A stretch of DNA of 64,000 nucleotides from Clostridioides difficile (GTDB taxonomy: Bacteria > Bacillota > Clostridia > Peptostreptococcales > Peptostreptococcaceae), in contig CP103804.1 of NCBI GenBank assembly GCA_024919175.1, positions 2,976,001 to 3,040,000 of the forward strand. The letters are read 5' to 3'. Both the position numbers and the translations under genes were made by a program. The notes beneath the pieces were generated by a model. It was not told the DNA's origin. It saw only the letters and a list, made by a program, of their open reading frames with translations, and ran no database searches. Positions within the stretch are counted from its first letter, which is position 1. The number at the start of each line of letters is the position of its first letter. Shown piece by piece: positions 8,777 through 18,556 of the stretch.

Positions 8777-8936
8777 TTCGTCCTCCTACAATTATGTATT
8801 TTAAAAATCATATTTTATTATATAGTTTTTAATACTATATTATAAATTTAATTATACCACTTTACATATCTTTTGCAACCATTAATATTGTTTTATTTTC
8901 TAAATTAGTGTATTATATATATTATGGAGGTAACAT

Positions 8937-9503
8937 ATGATGAACAATGAATTGAATACCATAATATTAGAAACGCTAAATAATACAGATATAACTTCAA
9001 ATGATATTCCATCTATTGACCTATATATGGATCAAATCATTTCTCTAATTGACAATAAACTTTCTGTTAATAAAAGATTTGAGGATGATAAAATTCTTAC
9101 TAAAACAATGATAAACAATTATAGTAAAGAGGGATTAATCAAACCTATTAAGGGAAAAAAATATACCAAAGAACAAATCTTGCAAATGATAATCATTTAT
9201 TCTATGAAAAATACACTTACAATACAAGAAATTAAAAGAATATTAAATGGTGTATACGAAAAAGAAGATTTCAGTGGAGAAGATTTAGTGGCATGTTACG
9301 AAAAGTTTATATCAATAAAAGAAAATCAAAGAAATAATATGCCAAACTTTATAGAGTCTAATTTTGAAAATATTAGTATTAATCCAGAAAATAAAGATGA
9401 TTTATTGATAGCCTTACTAAGCTTAACTTCAATGGCTGACCAATTGAAAAGTATTTCAGAAAAAATAGTAGATACTTTTTTCCAAGATACTCCCAAAAAA
9501 TAA
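8937..9503 (+). CDS. DUF1836 family, MerR-like helix-turn-helix protein
   Basis: This 188-residue protein has a central MerR-like pattern: MINNYSKEGLI followed by YTKEQILQMIIIYSMKN and LTIQEIKRIL, as in DUF1836 proteins. The fold suggests a regulator, but targets are unknown. The C-terminal third is helical (LIALLSLTSMADQLKSISEKI) and may mediate dimerisation. An ATGGAGG ribosome site precedes the start, and two adjacent ATG codons (8937, 8940) are both possible. A loose inverted repeat (9517-9527 with 9579-9589) follows. Confidence 0.8.
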   Translation: MMNNELNTIILETLNNTDITSNDIPSIDLYMDQIISLIDNKLSVNKRFEDDKILTKTMINNYSKEGLIKPIKGKKYTKEQILQMIIIYSMKNTLTIQEIKRILNGVYEKEDFSGEDLVACYEKFISIKENQRNNMPNFIESNFENISINPENKDDLLIALLSLTSMADQLKSISEKIVDTFFQDTPKK

Positions 9504-9642
9504 ATTTAATAAAGTAAGACTGAAAATAAATATTAAAATACAATATAACTTAAATTTCTCATTATTGTATACAATATCATTTTCAGTCTAAATATTAATA
9601 CTTTCTATTTTTAACTCTTTCAAGAATCTCCATATCTAAAGT

Positions 9643-9852
9643 TTACAAATTTAATTTTATTCTATTTAAGTTTTGACAATGTGAACAATTCAAATTAACC
9701 TGAATTTGTTTATACCCTATGAAAACGGCTTGTTTAAGTATACCAGTGCCATCATCTATCATCACTACATTGTCTTTTATCTCTACATGGAAATTATTTT
9801 CTTGATTACACCAATAACAATCATACTTCTCATTACTTTTTTCTTCTCGCAT
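9643..9852 (-). CDS. Small two-CxxC zinc-ribbon-like protein, 69 aa
   Basis: I place the start at the ATG at 9852 because an AAGGAGG ribosome site lies 8 bases upstream. A farther ATG at 9870 would put that site inside the gene. Two CxxC pairs (DCYWC near residue 11 and NCSHC near 56) bracket a beta-rich middle, the layout of a zinc ribbon. Function is unknown. It stands alone between the DUF1836 gene (opposite strand) and the flavoprotein gene. Confidence 0.72.
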   Translation of the reverse strand: MREEKSNEKYDCYWCNQENNFHVEIKDNVVMIDDGTGILKQAVFIGYKQIQVNLNCSHCQNLNRIKLNL

Positions 9853-9932
9853 GATTTTCGCCTCCTTCAATATAAGTTTCTACATTAAGAGAGGTTTTTC
9901 CTTTATATTTTCAATAAAATAAAATATTATAA

Positions 9933-10586
9933 CTAAAACTTCATAGAATCTACTATACCTTCTATTTTTTCAGATGCTTTTTCTATTGCACTTTGTCTTT
10001 CTTCTTCACTAGTTCCAGTTCCGTCTACTAATAATTCATCAAATTTTTTGATTCCTATAAATTTCATGATACTTTCCACATAATTTAACCCTTTATTCAT
10101 AACTGGTTTTAGTACCCATGGTATATGCCCACCTGAAGATTGTATATATACCATACTTCTGTCAATATCATTTAGTATTCCTTGTGGTTTATCATCACCT
10201 TCAAAAGATATAGTTTTTCCATCTTGAATTATACAATCTATATACTCTTTAAGTGGTGCTGGAAAAGATAAACTCCACATTGGAGCTGCTATTACATATA
10301 CACTTGCACTCACAAATTGGTCACAAAGGCTTCTAATTTTTGCAAGTTCTTTTCTATCCTTATCATCTAATTGCTTGGCAGCTTCTTCACTGACTATACT
10401 ATTTCTCTTTTCGAAGTATTGATATTCCAATCTTGGTATATGCTCTTTATAAATGTCTATTTCTTCAACTTCAAAATCCTTATTCTTTTCCATAAATTTA
10501 TTGATAAACTTTCTTGCTACTGTTTTACTTGAAGATAAATCTTCTGGTTTTGAATTCACATTTATATATAATAATTTTTTCTTCAT
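9933..10586 (-). CDS. NAD(P)H-dependent flavin oxidoreductase, azoreductase (AzoR) family
   Basis: This is a 217-residue flavodoxin-fold enzyme expected to reduce quinones or azo compounds with FMN. The FMN phosphate loop is the N-terminal VNSKPEDLSSSKT region. The core AzoR motif is IAAPMWSLSFPAPLKEYID near residues 99-117, and the second flavin contact is QSSGG near 149. An AGGAG ribosome site precedes the ATG. It is monocistronic by spacing, and the physiological substrate cannot be inferred. Confidence 0.9.
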   Translation of the reverse strand: MKKKLLYINVNSKPEDLSSSKTVARKFINKFMEKNKDFEVEEIDIYKEHIPRLEYQYFEKRNSIVSEEAAKQLDDKDRKELAKIRSLCDQFVSASVYVIAAPMWSLSFPAPLKEYIDCIIQDGKTISFEGDDKPQGILNDIDRSMVYIQSSGGHIPWVLKPVMNKGLNYVESIMKFIGIKKFDELLVDGTGTSEEERQSAIEKASEKIEGIVDSMKF

Positions 10587-10853
10587 AAACTCACTCCTAA
10601 GATTATTTTTATATTATTATTTCACAAAAATAACCATTCTATTCTGTAGTTAAATTATAAAGTTAATAGAAATATATTTGTTAAATAACCTCAAAAGTAA
10701 ATTGATAGAATACAAGAATAAAATATAGTTGATTTTACAATGTAATTTTAAATATATGAAAATTATAATCAAGCAATTATTTATAATGTTTTAGATAAAA
10801 TAAGTTTTCTATGAAGTTATGTAAATTTCTTTTAGAATTTCTAATTTCAATAA
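10587..10853. other. AT-rich gap between Fic gene and flavoprotein gene
   Basis: I see no gene or clear RNA structure here. It presumably contains the promoter of the flavoprotein gene at its left end. Confidence 0.4.
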
Positions 10854-10885
10854 AAAATGGTATAGTGCTTTGACACTATACCATT
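10854..10885 (-). terminator. Intrinsic terminator of the Fic gene
   Basis: A perfect stem (ATGGTATAGTG with its complement) lies 20 bases past the Fic stop codon and is followed leftward by a U-run. Confidence 0.88.
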
Positions 10886-10904
10886 AAAATTATTAAAGTA
10901 TTTT

Positions 10905-11945
10905 TTAATACTTCTTTTTCCATTTTGCACTTCTTCCCCTTGCAACAACCTCTATCTTATCTTGTTTTCTAAGATTATTAAAAACTCTATTTATAGTAGG
11001 CTCTGGAATATCAGGACATAGGTCCTTTATATCTTCTTTTGTAAAATATCCAAGAGTAGAATTTATTATTTTTTCTATTCTACTAGTTTTTGTCTGTCTT
11101 TTCTTATCAGATACATTTAAACTGTCATCTAACTTCTTATATGCAGTCAATATAGTTTCTAAAAAATATTCAATCCAGGCATTCATATCTGATTTTTCAT
11201 TCCCTATAGAAGACTTCAAATAGTTTAAGTTACTATAGTACTCATATGAACTGTCATCAAATATTTTTCCTAAACTTATATATCTTCCAACTTCATATCC
11301 ATTTTTATTTAACAGCAATAATATAAGTACTCTTGCCATTTTTATATTACCTTCTTTAAATGGATGTATCAATATGAAATCTAACACAAATGCAGAAATT
11401 AATATTAATATATCAATTTCATCCTCATCTATCAATGTATTATAAGCTTCACATATTTCTTCTACAGCTTTTTCAACCTTATTAATACTTGCATCAATGT
11501 TCATGAAGTCACTATTTTTTAAATTGCATTCAAAAAATCCATTCTCTGATTTATAGCTTCCCCCTCTAGTAGATGAAAATTTATATAAGTATCCATGAAG
11601 TTCAAGAATTTTTTGTGAGCTTATTGGAATACTCTCATAAGCACTATTGATAGTTTTTACTACATCTCTGTATTCAACAATACTTAACTCTTCTCTACTT
11701 TTAGGTGTGACTTCATTACTTATTAATTTTTCTAAATTAAAATTATTACTTTCTTTTTGATTTCCAATATATGTAGATTCCGAACAATCTACTAAAGATT
11801 TTTTTTCTAGACTTTCTAAAATTTCTTTTGGTTGTTTTTTGTAAAGCAGTTGTCTACCCTTATACTCATTTATCTTAGACAACATTCTAGCTACATTCAT
11901 ATTTACATACATACTTTTTAATTTGCTTTTTTTTGTAAATTCCAT
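10905..11945 (-). CDS. Fic-domain protein with C-terminal winged helix
   Basis: Fic proteins usually transfer AMP from ATP to target hydroxyls. Here the catalytic loop near residues 195-206 reads HPFKEGNIKMAR, against the family pattern HxFx(D/E)GNGRxxR. The catalytic His is kept, but the second Gly and first Arg are Ile and Lys, so activity may differ. The N-terminal part (VVKTINSAYESIPIS, ILELHGYLY) fits the Fic/DOC N-terminal helical domain. Residues about 290-346 look like a winged-helix DNA-binding domain (YFTKEDIKDLC, TINRVFNNLRKQ). No antitoxin partner gene is adjacent. Confidence 0.85.
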   Translation of the reverse strand: MEFTKKSKLKSMYVNMNVARMLSKINEYKGRQLLYKKQPKEILESLEKKSLVDCSESTYIGNQKESNNFNLEKLISNEVTPKSREELSIVEYRDVVKTINSAYESIPISSQKILELHGYLYKFSSTRGGSYKSENGFFECNLKNSDFMNIDASINKVEKAVEEICEAYNTLIDEDEIDILILISAFVLDFILIHPFKEGNIKMARVLILLLLNKNGYEVGRYISLGKIFDDSSYEYYSNLNYLKSSIGNEKSDMNAWIEYFLETILTAYKKLDDSLNVSDKKRQTKTSRIEKIINSTLGYFTKEDIKDLCPDIPEPTINRVFNNLRKQDKIEVVARGRSAKWKKKY

Positions 11946-12052
11946 AAAATCACTCCATAATTAGAATTTCTCTTCTTTTTGACAGCGGTTTTATTTTATC
12001 ATATAATTGTATTTTTTACAATTTTTTACTTATTCATCTGAAATTATACTTT

Positions 12053-13429
12053 TTATTCAGTTGTTATTTCGCTTAATCTTTCACTTTTAGGTGTATATCT
12101 TTTTAATTCTCTAAATACTACTACACCTGTAATTACTGTGGCTATAAAATCAGATACTGGTTGAGCTGTCCATACACCCTTTAAACCTAAGAATGTAGGA
12201 AGAATTATTACTGCTGGTATCAATAAAATTACCTGTCTTAGAAGACTTAATAACATTGCCATTTTTGCTTTACCTATAGATTGTATAAAGTTTGTTCCTG
12301 TAATTGATAAACCTACAATTGGTAACATAAGTAGATATATTTTTAAACCATCTACAGATATACTCATAAGTTCAGGGTCTTTATTAAATATTCCTATAAT
12401 TGCCTCTGGGAAAAGCATAATTACTACCATACCCATGCATAAGATTATAGTAGCTACTACTAATGAACCTAAGTATGCTTTTTTAACTCTATCGTATTTT
12501 TCAGCCCCATAGTTAAAACCTATAATTGGTTGCGCTCCCTGATTTATTCCAAAGATAGGCATTAAAAATACCATTGCTATGGAAGAAATTGTAGCCATAG
12601 CTCCTATAGCTAAATCTCCACCATGAGTTTTAAGAGCAATATTTGATATTACTTGAACTAAGCTTGCTGCAAGTTGCATCGCAAATGGTGACATACCTAT
12701 TGCAAAGACTGCACTTACTAATCTTTTATCTAATTTTAAATGAGATTTACTGAATTTTAAATTTGATTTTCCACTTATATAGTAGCCTATAGTTAAAATA
12801 GCTGTAAGAGCTTGAGAAGTTACTGTAGCAATTGCAGCTCCTTGTATTCCCATATTGAATCCAAATATTAACATCCAATCTAAAACTATATTAGTTAGGC
12901 ATCCTATTATCATTATTCCTGCTGAAATTTTAGGGCTCCCGTCAGCTCTTATTGAGTGATTTAAAGAAAAGGATAGAAGATTTACTACTGTTCCTAATAA
13001 GATGATATTTATATATGTCTTTGCATATATTAGTGTATTTTCACTTGCTCCAAATAGTGTAAGTATTTTATTTGCAAATAATATCCCAAGTACCATTATT
13101 ATAATTCCTGTAACTACAGCTAATGTCATTGCATTTCCTATAAGTTTTCTTGCATCTTCTACTTTACCTTGCCCAAGTTTTATTGATATAGTTGTTGTTG
13201 TTCCTATTCCTATCAACATACCAAATGCAAGTATTATTGTCATTATCGGCATCGTGACACCAAGACCTGTTATTGCAAGTGGTCCAACTCCTGGTATGTT
13301 CCCAATAAAAATTCTGTCTACCACATTATATAGACTATTTACCAGCATACCTATTATTGCTGGTATAGAGTATTTCAGTAGTAATTTACTGATTCGTTCT
13401 GTTCCTAATAATTGTTGATTATCCATCAA
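12053..13429 (-). CDS. MATE-family multidrug/Na+ antiporter
   Basis: This 458-residue integral membrane exporter has about 12 hydrophobic helices in two related halves. Family elements include the N-terminal LLLKYSIPAIIGMLVNSLYNV with a following VDRIFIG, and the midpoint GINQGAQPIIGFNYGA. Such proteins expel cationic drugs and dyes using ion gradients. It is monocistronic by context: the Fic gene downstream has its own promoter gap, and an unrelated ABC operon lies upstream. Confidence 0.94.
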   Translation of the reverse strand: MMDNQQLLGTERISKLLLKYSIPAIIGMLVNSLYNVVDRIFIGNIPGVGPLAITGLGVTMPIMTIILAFGMLIGIGTTTTISIKLGQGKVEDARKLIGNAMTLAVVTGIIIMVLGILFANKILTLFGASENTLIYAKTYINIILLGTVVNLLSFSLNHSIRADGSPKISAGIMIIGCLTNIVLDWMLIFGFNMGIQGAAIATVTSQALTAILTIGYYISGKSNLKFSKSHLKLDKRLVSAVFAIGMSPFAMQLAASLVQVISNIALKTHGGDLAIGAMATISSIAMVFLMPIFGINQGAQPIIGFNYGAEKYDRVKKAYLGSLVVATIILCMGMVVIMLFPEAIIGIFNKDPELMSISVDGLKIYLLMLPIVGLSITGTNFIQSIGKAKMAMLLSLLRQVILLIPAVIILPTFLGLKGVWTAQPVSDFIATVITGVVVFRELKRYTPKSERLSEITTE

Positions 13430-13469
13430 GTCTCCTCCTTCTTCTAATATTTAATTTTCCACATATTAC

Positions 13470-13494
13470 AAGGGAGGTGCATATGCCCTCCCTT
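13470..13494 (-). terminator. Hairpin downstream of the ABC permease gene
   Basis: The arms AAGGGAGG (13470-13477) and CCTCCCTT (13487-13494) form a GC-rich stem between the permease stop and the MATE start. The T-tract is weak. Confidence 0.5.
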
Positions 13495-13548
13495 AATATT
13501 AACTACTTTTTAAATATTAATTTTCTATAATATATATTATATACCACT

Positions 13549-15423
13549 TTAATCAAAAAACCAAACTTTTCTAATATAAAATTTCTTTAACAAATGAAAA
13601 TAAAGTGAATATATACATGAGAGCACTAATAATATACCCAAATTTTTTAAGTTAAAACTATTATTTAGCACACTATTTAAAAGGAGTAAAGAAAATATGC
13701 TATTTATAATAGCTATAACAAAAGGTATAAAAAATAGTATCCCTATCTCTATACTAACAATCTTATTCATATTTTTAAAAGATAGACCTATTTTTGATAG
13801 ATTGTTGTACCTAACCTTATCAAAAGGTTCATCCGTGTATAGTCTAAAGTACAAAAAACTAAGAACTGCCATAAACAGAATCACACCTATGAAAATACCC
13901 ATAAATTGAAGAATTTTACTTTGCTGTAACTCAGCTAAATACATATCTGGTAAACTTAAAAAATATGACCTAATATCATTTCTATCTAGGTTAAAATATT
14001 TTTCTTTTAATACTTCAGTTATATCAGCACTATTTTGCCAGTTTTCATAATTAAATCCATAAAAATTTATTTTTGAAAGCTTACTTTGTATATTATTATA
14101 TAAATCATCATGTATAACTATAATTTTACTAAACATACCTGTAGGAAAAATTATCTTATCTGTTGATTCTTTTATATTTATGTTTATATTTTTTATTTTA
14201 TAAGTTTTAATTTCTTTTAAAGAATTTATGTGCTCTTTTGAATTATATCTAGGAACTATAATGCCCTCATTTCTCTTTAGATTAATTTTATCTAGTCCCA
14301 ATTGTTTTGATAATTTGTTATAGTTATTTATACTTAATAATACTTCGTTATTATATTCAAGCATAGGAAAACTTAATTCCTTATAATTATACTCTTTTAT
14401 TGTATTTCTAATTTGTTCTAATTCTTCATATTCTTTGTTATTATTATCTTCTGAGAAATATGAATAAACCATTGGAAAATTATCTTTAGAGGATTTACCT
14501 TGTGAAGTTACAAGCGTTGAAGTTGTCGTAAATGCTACCAAAGTTCCAGATAAAAGTATTGTCATTAAAAACAACAATCGAGAATTATCTTTCATCTTAT
14601 ATACCAAATTACTTATAAGCAACATATTTACTTTATTTTTATAAAATTTCTCTTTATTTTTCATATGTTTTAATATTAAAACGCTAAACTGAGAAAAAAA
14701 TAAAAATGTTCCTAGAGTAATCAGCATTGCTATCGTGTACATACCACCATTTATATTTAGCTTATTACCAAACAGTATCATAGCATATCCTATCATAAGA
14801 CATACTATGCCAAGTATCCCAAATAATTTTGAAGGTTTTATATCTTTTTTAGGTTTCTTTGTACCTACTAAAAGTTCAAAAATATTATTTTTGTTTAACA
14901 ATTTTAAGCTAAGTGGCCCTGTTATTAAAAACAGCAACATAAAAGATATAATTGTCATTAGTATCGCTTTTATTGGAAAATAACTTTCTGCCAAGTTCAT
15001 ATAAAATATTTTACCTAAATACAATAAAAATAACTTAGAAATAGATAGCCCTAAAAGTATTCCTAATATTATTGCTAATAACCCAATTATTAAATTTTCA
15101 ATCAATATCAATCTTTTCAGTTGTTTATTGCTCATTCCAATTATCATCATAACACCAAAATCCCTTAATCTAGATTTTAAGAAATTGCCTAAAGAATACA
15201 ATATAAAAAGTAGACTAAATCCTAGTATTATTAATTCTGAAGTCATAAGAGCCATAAATGCAGTAGAACCACTTTGGATTCCAGAATCTGTTATAATTGG
15301 GTGAAACATAGATACTGCAAATACAAAAAATATCATTATAGAAAAAATTGAACTTAAAAAATATGCTAAATATGCTCTAAAATTTCTAATTATATTATTA
15401 TAAGCAAACCTTCCAAAATTCAC
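13549..15423 (-). CDS. Bce-type ABC transporter permease (FtsX family)
   Basis: This 624-residue permease has the BceB layout: four N-terminal helices with an FtsX domain (about residues 55-180), further helices to about 310, a large extracytoplasmic domain (about 310-510), and a C-terminal helix group. Such permeases act in resistance to, or sensing of, cell-wall-active peptide antibiotics. The start overlaps the ATPase stop by one base. No two-component system adjoins this copy, so it may answer to a regulator elsewhere, possibly the one at 27.7-29.4 kb. Confidence 0.88.
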   Translation of the reverse strand: MNFGRFAYNNIIRNFRAYLAYFLSSIFSIMIFFVFAVSMFHPIITDSGIQSGSTAFMALMTSELIILGFSLLFILYSLGNFLKSRLRDFGVMMIIGMSNKQLKRLILIENLIIGLLAIILGILLGLSISKLFLLYLGKIFYMNLAESYFPIKAILMTIISFMLLFLITGPLSLKLLNKNNIFELLVGTKKPKKDIKPSKLFGILGIVCLMIGYAMILFGNKLNINGGMYTIAMLITLGTFLFFSQFSVLILKHMKNKEKFYKNKVNMLLISNLVYKMKDNSRLLFLMTILLSGTLVAFTTTSTLVTSQGKSSKDNFPMVYSYFSEDNNNKEYEELEQIRNTIKEYNYKELSFPMLEYNNEVLLSINNYNKLSKQLGLDKINLKRNEGIIVPRYNSKEHINSLKEIKTYKIKNININIKESTDKIIFPTGMFSKIIVIHDDLYNNIQSKLSKINFYGFNYENWQNSADITEVLKEKYFNLDRNDIRSYFLSLPDMYLAELQQSKILQFMGIFIGVILFMAVLSFLYFRLYTDEPFDKVRYNNLSKIGLSFKNMNKIVSIEIGILFFIPFVIAIINSIFSLLLLNSVLNNSFNLKNLGILLVLSCIYSLYFHLLKKFYIRKVWFFD

Positions 15424-16169
15424 TACCTTACACCTCCTATTTGAGACATTACAGATAGTATTTTATTGTAAAAAGAACTATTTGTACCTGATTTCTTTAT
15501 CTCTGTATATATGCATCCATCCTTTATGAAAACCACTCTATCTGAATGGCTTGCACTATATGCTTCATGAGTTACCATAAGTGTAGTTACATTTTGTTCT
15601 TTGTTTATCTTAGTAAATAGCTCTAAAACATCATCAGTAGATTTTGAATCAAGATTTCCTGTTGGTTCATCTGCAAGAAGCAATGATGGCTTATTTATAA
15701 TTGCTCTAGCAATTGCACATCTTTGAGCTTGTCCTCCTGAAATCTCATAAGTTCTCCTGTCCAAAATTTTGTCTATACCTAAAAATTCAGATATGTTTTT
15801 AGTTTCCTTATTCATTTTTTTAACATTTTTTCCATCTAATGTAAGTGGCAACATTATATTTTCACCAACTGTCAGAGTATCAATCAAATTGAAATTTTGA
15901 AATACAAAACCAAGCTGTTTTCTTCTAAATTCAGCTAATTTTTCTCCTTCTAATTTACTTGTGTCCTGTCCATTTAATATAACTTGGCCTTCACTCTGCT
16001 TATCAACTGTAGATATTATATTTAAAAGAGTAGACTTCCCACTTCCAGATGGACCCATAATAGCTACAAATTCACCTTTTTCTATATTCAAATTAATCCT
16101 ATCTAATGCTTTATATGGAATCTTCCCATGATATGTTTTTGATATATTTTTAATACTTAATATGTTCAT
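15423..16169 (-). CDS. Bce-type ABC transporter ATP-binding protein
   Basis: This 248-residue ATPase of the LolD/MacB/BceA group powers the permease encoded immediately downstream. The Walker A is GPSGSGKST near residues 39-47, the Q-loop is VFQNFNL, the signature is ISGGQAQR, and Walker B with D-loop is LLLADEPTGNLDS. The C-terminal extension resembles that of the second Bce-type ATPase at 26.7 kb (both end in a Q/LIGGV motif), so the two are paralogues. Confidence 0.94.
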   Translation of the reverse strand: MNILSIKNISKTYHGKIPYKALDRINLNIEKGEFVAIMGPSGSGKSTLLNIISTVDKQSEGQVILNGQDTSKLEGEKLAEFRRKQLGFVFQNFNLIDTLTVGENIMLPLTLDGKNVKKMNKETKNISEFLGIDKILDRRTYEISGGQAQRCAIARAIINKPSLLLADEPTGNLDSKSTDDVLELFTKINKEQNVTTLMVTHEAYSASHSDRVVFIKDGCIYTEIKKSGTNSSFYNKILSVMSQIGGVR

Positions 16170-16244
16170 TTTATATTCTCCATTACTTTTTTATTTTTGC
16201 TACAGTAATATATTATCGTGAATATATCATTTTAACCATAAAAA

Positions 16245-16290
16245 TACCCTAACAATTAACTTACATATTTGTAAGTTAATTGTTAGGGTA
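16245..16290 (-). terminator. Perfect 21-bp hairpin terminator after the phosphodiesterase gene
   Basis: The arms at 16245-16265 and 16270-16290 are perfect complements around a 4-base loop, followed leftward by five U residues. It separates the EAL gene from the Bce operon promoter. Confidence 0.92.
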
Positions 16291-16324
16291 TCAACAAACT
16301 AATTAGTATTAATAATTAATTCAA

Positions 16325-18535
16325 CTAAAATTTTAGAAGCTTTTCAAATTCACTAAGCACCATTGGTTTAGCAAATAAATAACCTTGAACCTTGTCGCAT
16401 CCTATTTCTTTTAAAAACTCTACTTGCTCAATGGTTTCTACACCTTCACAAATAACTTTAATATTAATCGCTTTTGACATTTCTACTATCTTAGAGATAA
16501 TAATTTTTCCACGTTTTGTATCTGTTGTTTCAATTAGAAAACCTCTATCTAATTTTAAAATATCAAAAGGAAGGTCCTTTAATAGGTTCAAGCATGAATA
16601 TCCTGAGCCAAAATCATCCATTGATATAAGAAATCCTATCTTTTTAAGTCTCTTAATTATATCAATCAATATATTTAAATTATCAAATACAACACTTTCT
16701 GTTAATTCAAGTTCTATAAATTTAGGAGATATATTATACTTATTTATCAATTCAGTAATATTCTCTATAAAATTATCTCTATGTAAGTGAACTCTAGATA
16801 TATTCACAGAAATTGGCACTGGATTATAACCTTTGTTTAGCCACTTTCTCAAAGTCTTACATACTTCTTCAAATACAAACATATCAATATTTACAATAAA
16901 ACCATTTCTTTCAAATAAAGGTACAAAATCTACAGGTGAAATAAATCCCATATCTGGATTATTCCATCTTATTAGAGCTTCTGCTCCTTCAATTTCATTT
17001 CCATCATTTAAACTGTATTTTGGTTGATAATATACTACAAATTCTCTTTTTTCTAAAGCTTTATTCATATTATCTTCCAATTTCTTTTCTCTATACAATC
17101 GATTTCTTGTATCTTCATTAAAGAATGAATATGAATGCTCATACTTCTCTTTTTTTGTTTTTGCAGCAATGTTTGCTCTATCAATTAACAAGTCAATTTT
17201 TTGTGTATCATCATTTATATTTATCTTATATATACCACTTGACATAACAATTTTATATTTTGACGAATTACTAGTACTTAAATTGCATATTTCATTATTT
17301 ATTTTAGATAGTCTATTTAAAAGGTCAGTATCAGTATTGCAAGAAAGCAATAATATAAAATGGTCATTATCCATTCTAGCACAAAGTTCATATTTGTTTG
17401 TATTGTGCTTTAAAACATTTGCAATATGTACTAATATCTTATTTCCTTCAGCATAACCAAACATCTCATTTATATATTTAAATTTATTAACATCTAATTG
17501 AACTAAGTAAAAATCATCCTTATAATAGTTATGTAAAATATATATAGAATCTTTTTTAAATTTTTCTTTGTTTTTTATTCCACTTAAGGAGTCATAATAA
17601 GCTAACTTTTTAAGTTGTTCTATTAGTGTAACATTACTTAATTTCCACAATATCAAAAATATTAATATATAGAAAAATAACTTAATTATAAAATCAATTA
17701 TCAAGCTTTTAAAATTCTTAAAAACATCGCAACTTGAGATTAACGTCCAATCAGTTCCTTTGATACTTGTATATCTTGCACTATATAACTTCCAATTATC
17801 CCATGATAAAAAACCACCTTGACGTTTCTCATCTATATTTTTTAAAATTTCATTTTTACTGGTACCTATAATATTTCCTTCTACATTAAACATGTTTGTC
17901 TTATTATAGACATAGTCTTTATTTTGATGAGAAATAATGGCATAATTTTTATCTACCATTAAAAATTTAATAGAATCATCAGAATTGCTTCTACTTACTA
18001 TCTTATTTACATCTTGAAAATAAAATGAAGCAAAAATAGTTCCAGTTAATTCATTATTTTTTATAATAGGTACACATATAATAAATACTTTATCCCCTGT
18101 AACCTTACTAACTGTAATGTCAGAAATAACCATTTTTTTTGTTTCTAGTACCTTTTGAAAATGCGTCCGGTCTTTTATTGTCCCAACCCTTTCTCTATAT
18201 GTACTTGAGGTATTCCCTTGTGCATCAGTTATTCCAAGCATAAAAAGATTATATTGTTTTTGATAAGGTCTTAATAGCTTCCCTTTTTCAATTAGAGAGG
18301 TTCTGTCATTAGAAAATCTATCGTCTTGACTAAGAGCTTTTAATAAGGATGCATTGACACTTAAATAATTTTCTAATTCTCTTTTTGAAGCTTCAATCAT
18401 ATTTTTAGAAGCAACCTCCATAGAATTACTTGCATATATAATTGTACTTGTAAAATCAATTAAAATTAATAACATCAATAAAATTAATATATACCTAAAA
18501 ACTAATCCATCAAATATTTTTTCTCTTTTTCTCAT
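16325..18535 (-). CDS. Membrane-bound c-di-GMP phosphodiesterase (dCache-like sensor, degenerate GGDEF, EAL)
   Basis: This 736-residue protein has an N-terminal helix (about 11-33), an extracellular dCache-like sensor (about 40-285), a second helix (about 285-305), a GGDEF domain (about 310-465) and an EAL domain (about 480-736). The GGDEF signature is replaced by MDNDHF, so cyclase activity is not expected. The EAL domain keeps GAEALIRW, the ELTES glutamate, SMDDFGSGYS, KLDRGFL and CEGVET, so it should hydrolyse c-di-GMP. Two c-di-GMP-linked features therefore lie in the window (see the riboswitch at 49.4 kb). A 110-residue hypothetical gene lies 21 bases upstream. Confidence 0.93.
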   Translation of the reverse strand: MRKREKIFDGLVFRYILILLMLLILIDFTSTIIYASNSMEVASKNMIEASKRELENYLSVNASLLKALSQDDRFSNDRTSLIEKGKLLRPYQKQYNLFMLGITDAQGNTSSTYRERVGTIKDRTHFQKVLETKKMVISDITVSKVTGDKVFIICVPIIKNNELTGTIFASFYFQDVNKIVSRSNSDDSIKFLMVDKNYAIISHQNKDYVYNKTNMFNVEGNIIGTSKNEILKNIDEKRQGGFLSWDNWKLYSARYTSIKGTDWTLISSCDVFKNFKSLIIDFIIKLFFYILIFLILWKLSNVTLIEQLKKLAYYDSLSGIKNKEKFKKDSIYILHNYYKDDFYLVQLDVNKFKYINEMFGYAEGNKILVHIANVLKHNTNKYELCARMDNDHFILLLSCNTDTDLLNRLSKINNEICNLSTSNSSKYKIVMSSGIYKININDDTQKIDLLIDRANIAAKTKKEKYEHSYSFFNEDTRNRLYREKKLEDNMNKALEKREFVVYYQPKYSLNDGNEIEGAEALIRWNNPDMGFISPVDFVPLFERNGFIVNIDMFVFEEVCKTLRKWLNKGYNPVPISVNISRVHLHRDNFIENITELINKYNISPKFIELELTESVVFDNLNILIDIIKRLKKIGFLISMDDFGSGYSCLNLLKDLPFDILKLDRGFLIETTDTKRGKIIISKIVEMSKAINIKVICEGVETIEQVEFLKEIGCDKVQGYLFAKPMVLSEFEKLLKF

Positions 18536-18556
18536 ATTTAAACACCATTAATTATA

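Noticed and set aside
15423..16169. First Bce-type transporter as part of a lantibiotic immunity operon
   Set aside because: No lantibiotic synthesis, LanFEG or regulator genes adjoin it; the Bce-type label is as far as the sequence goes.
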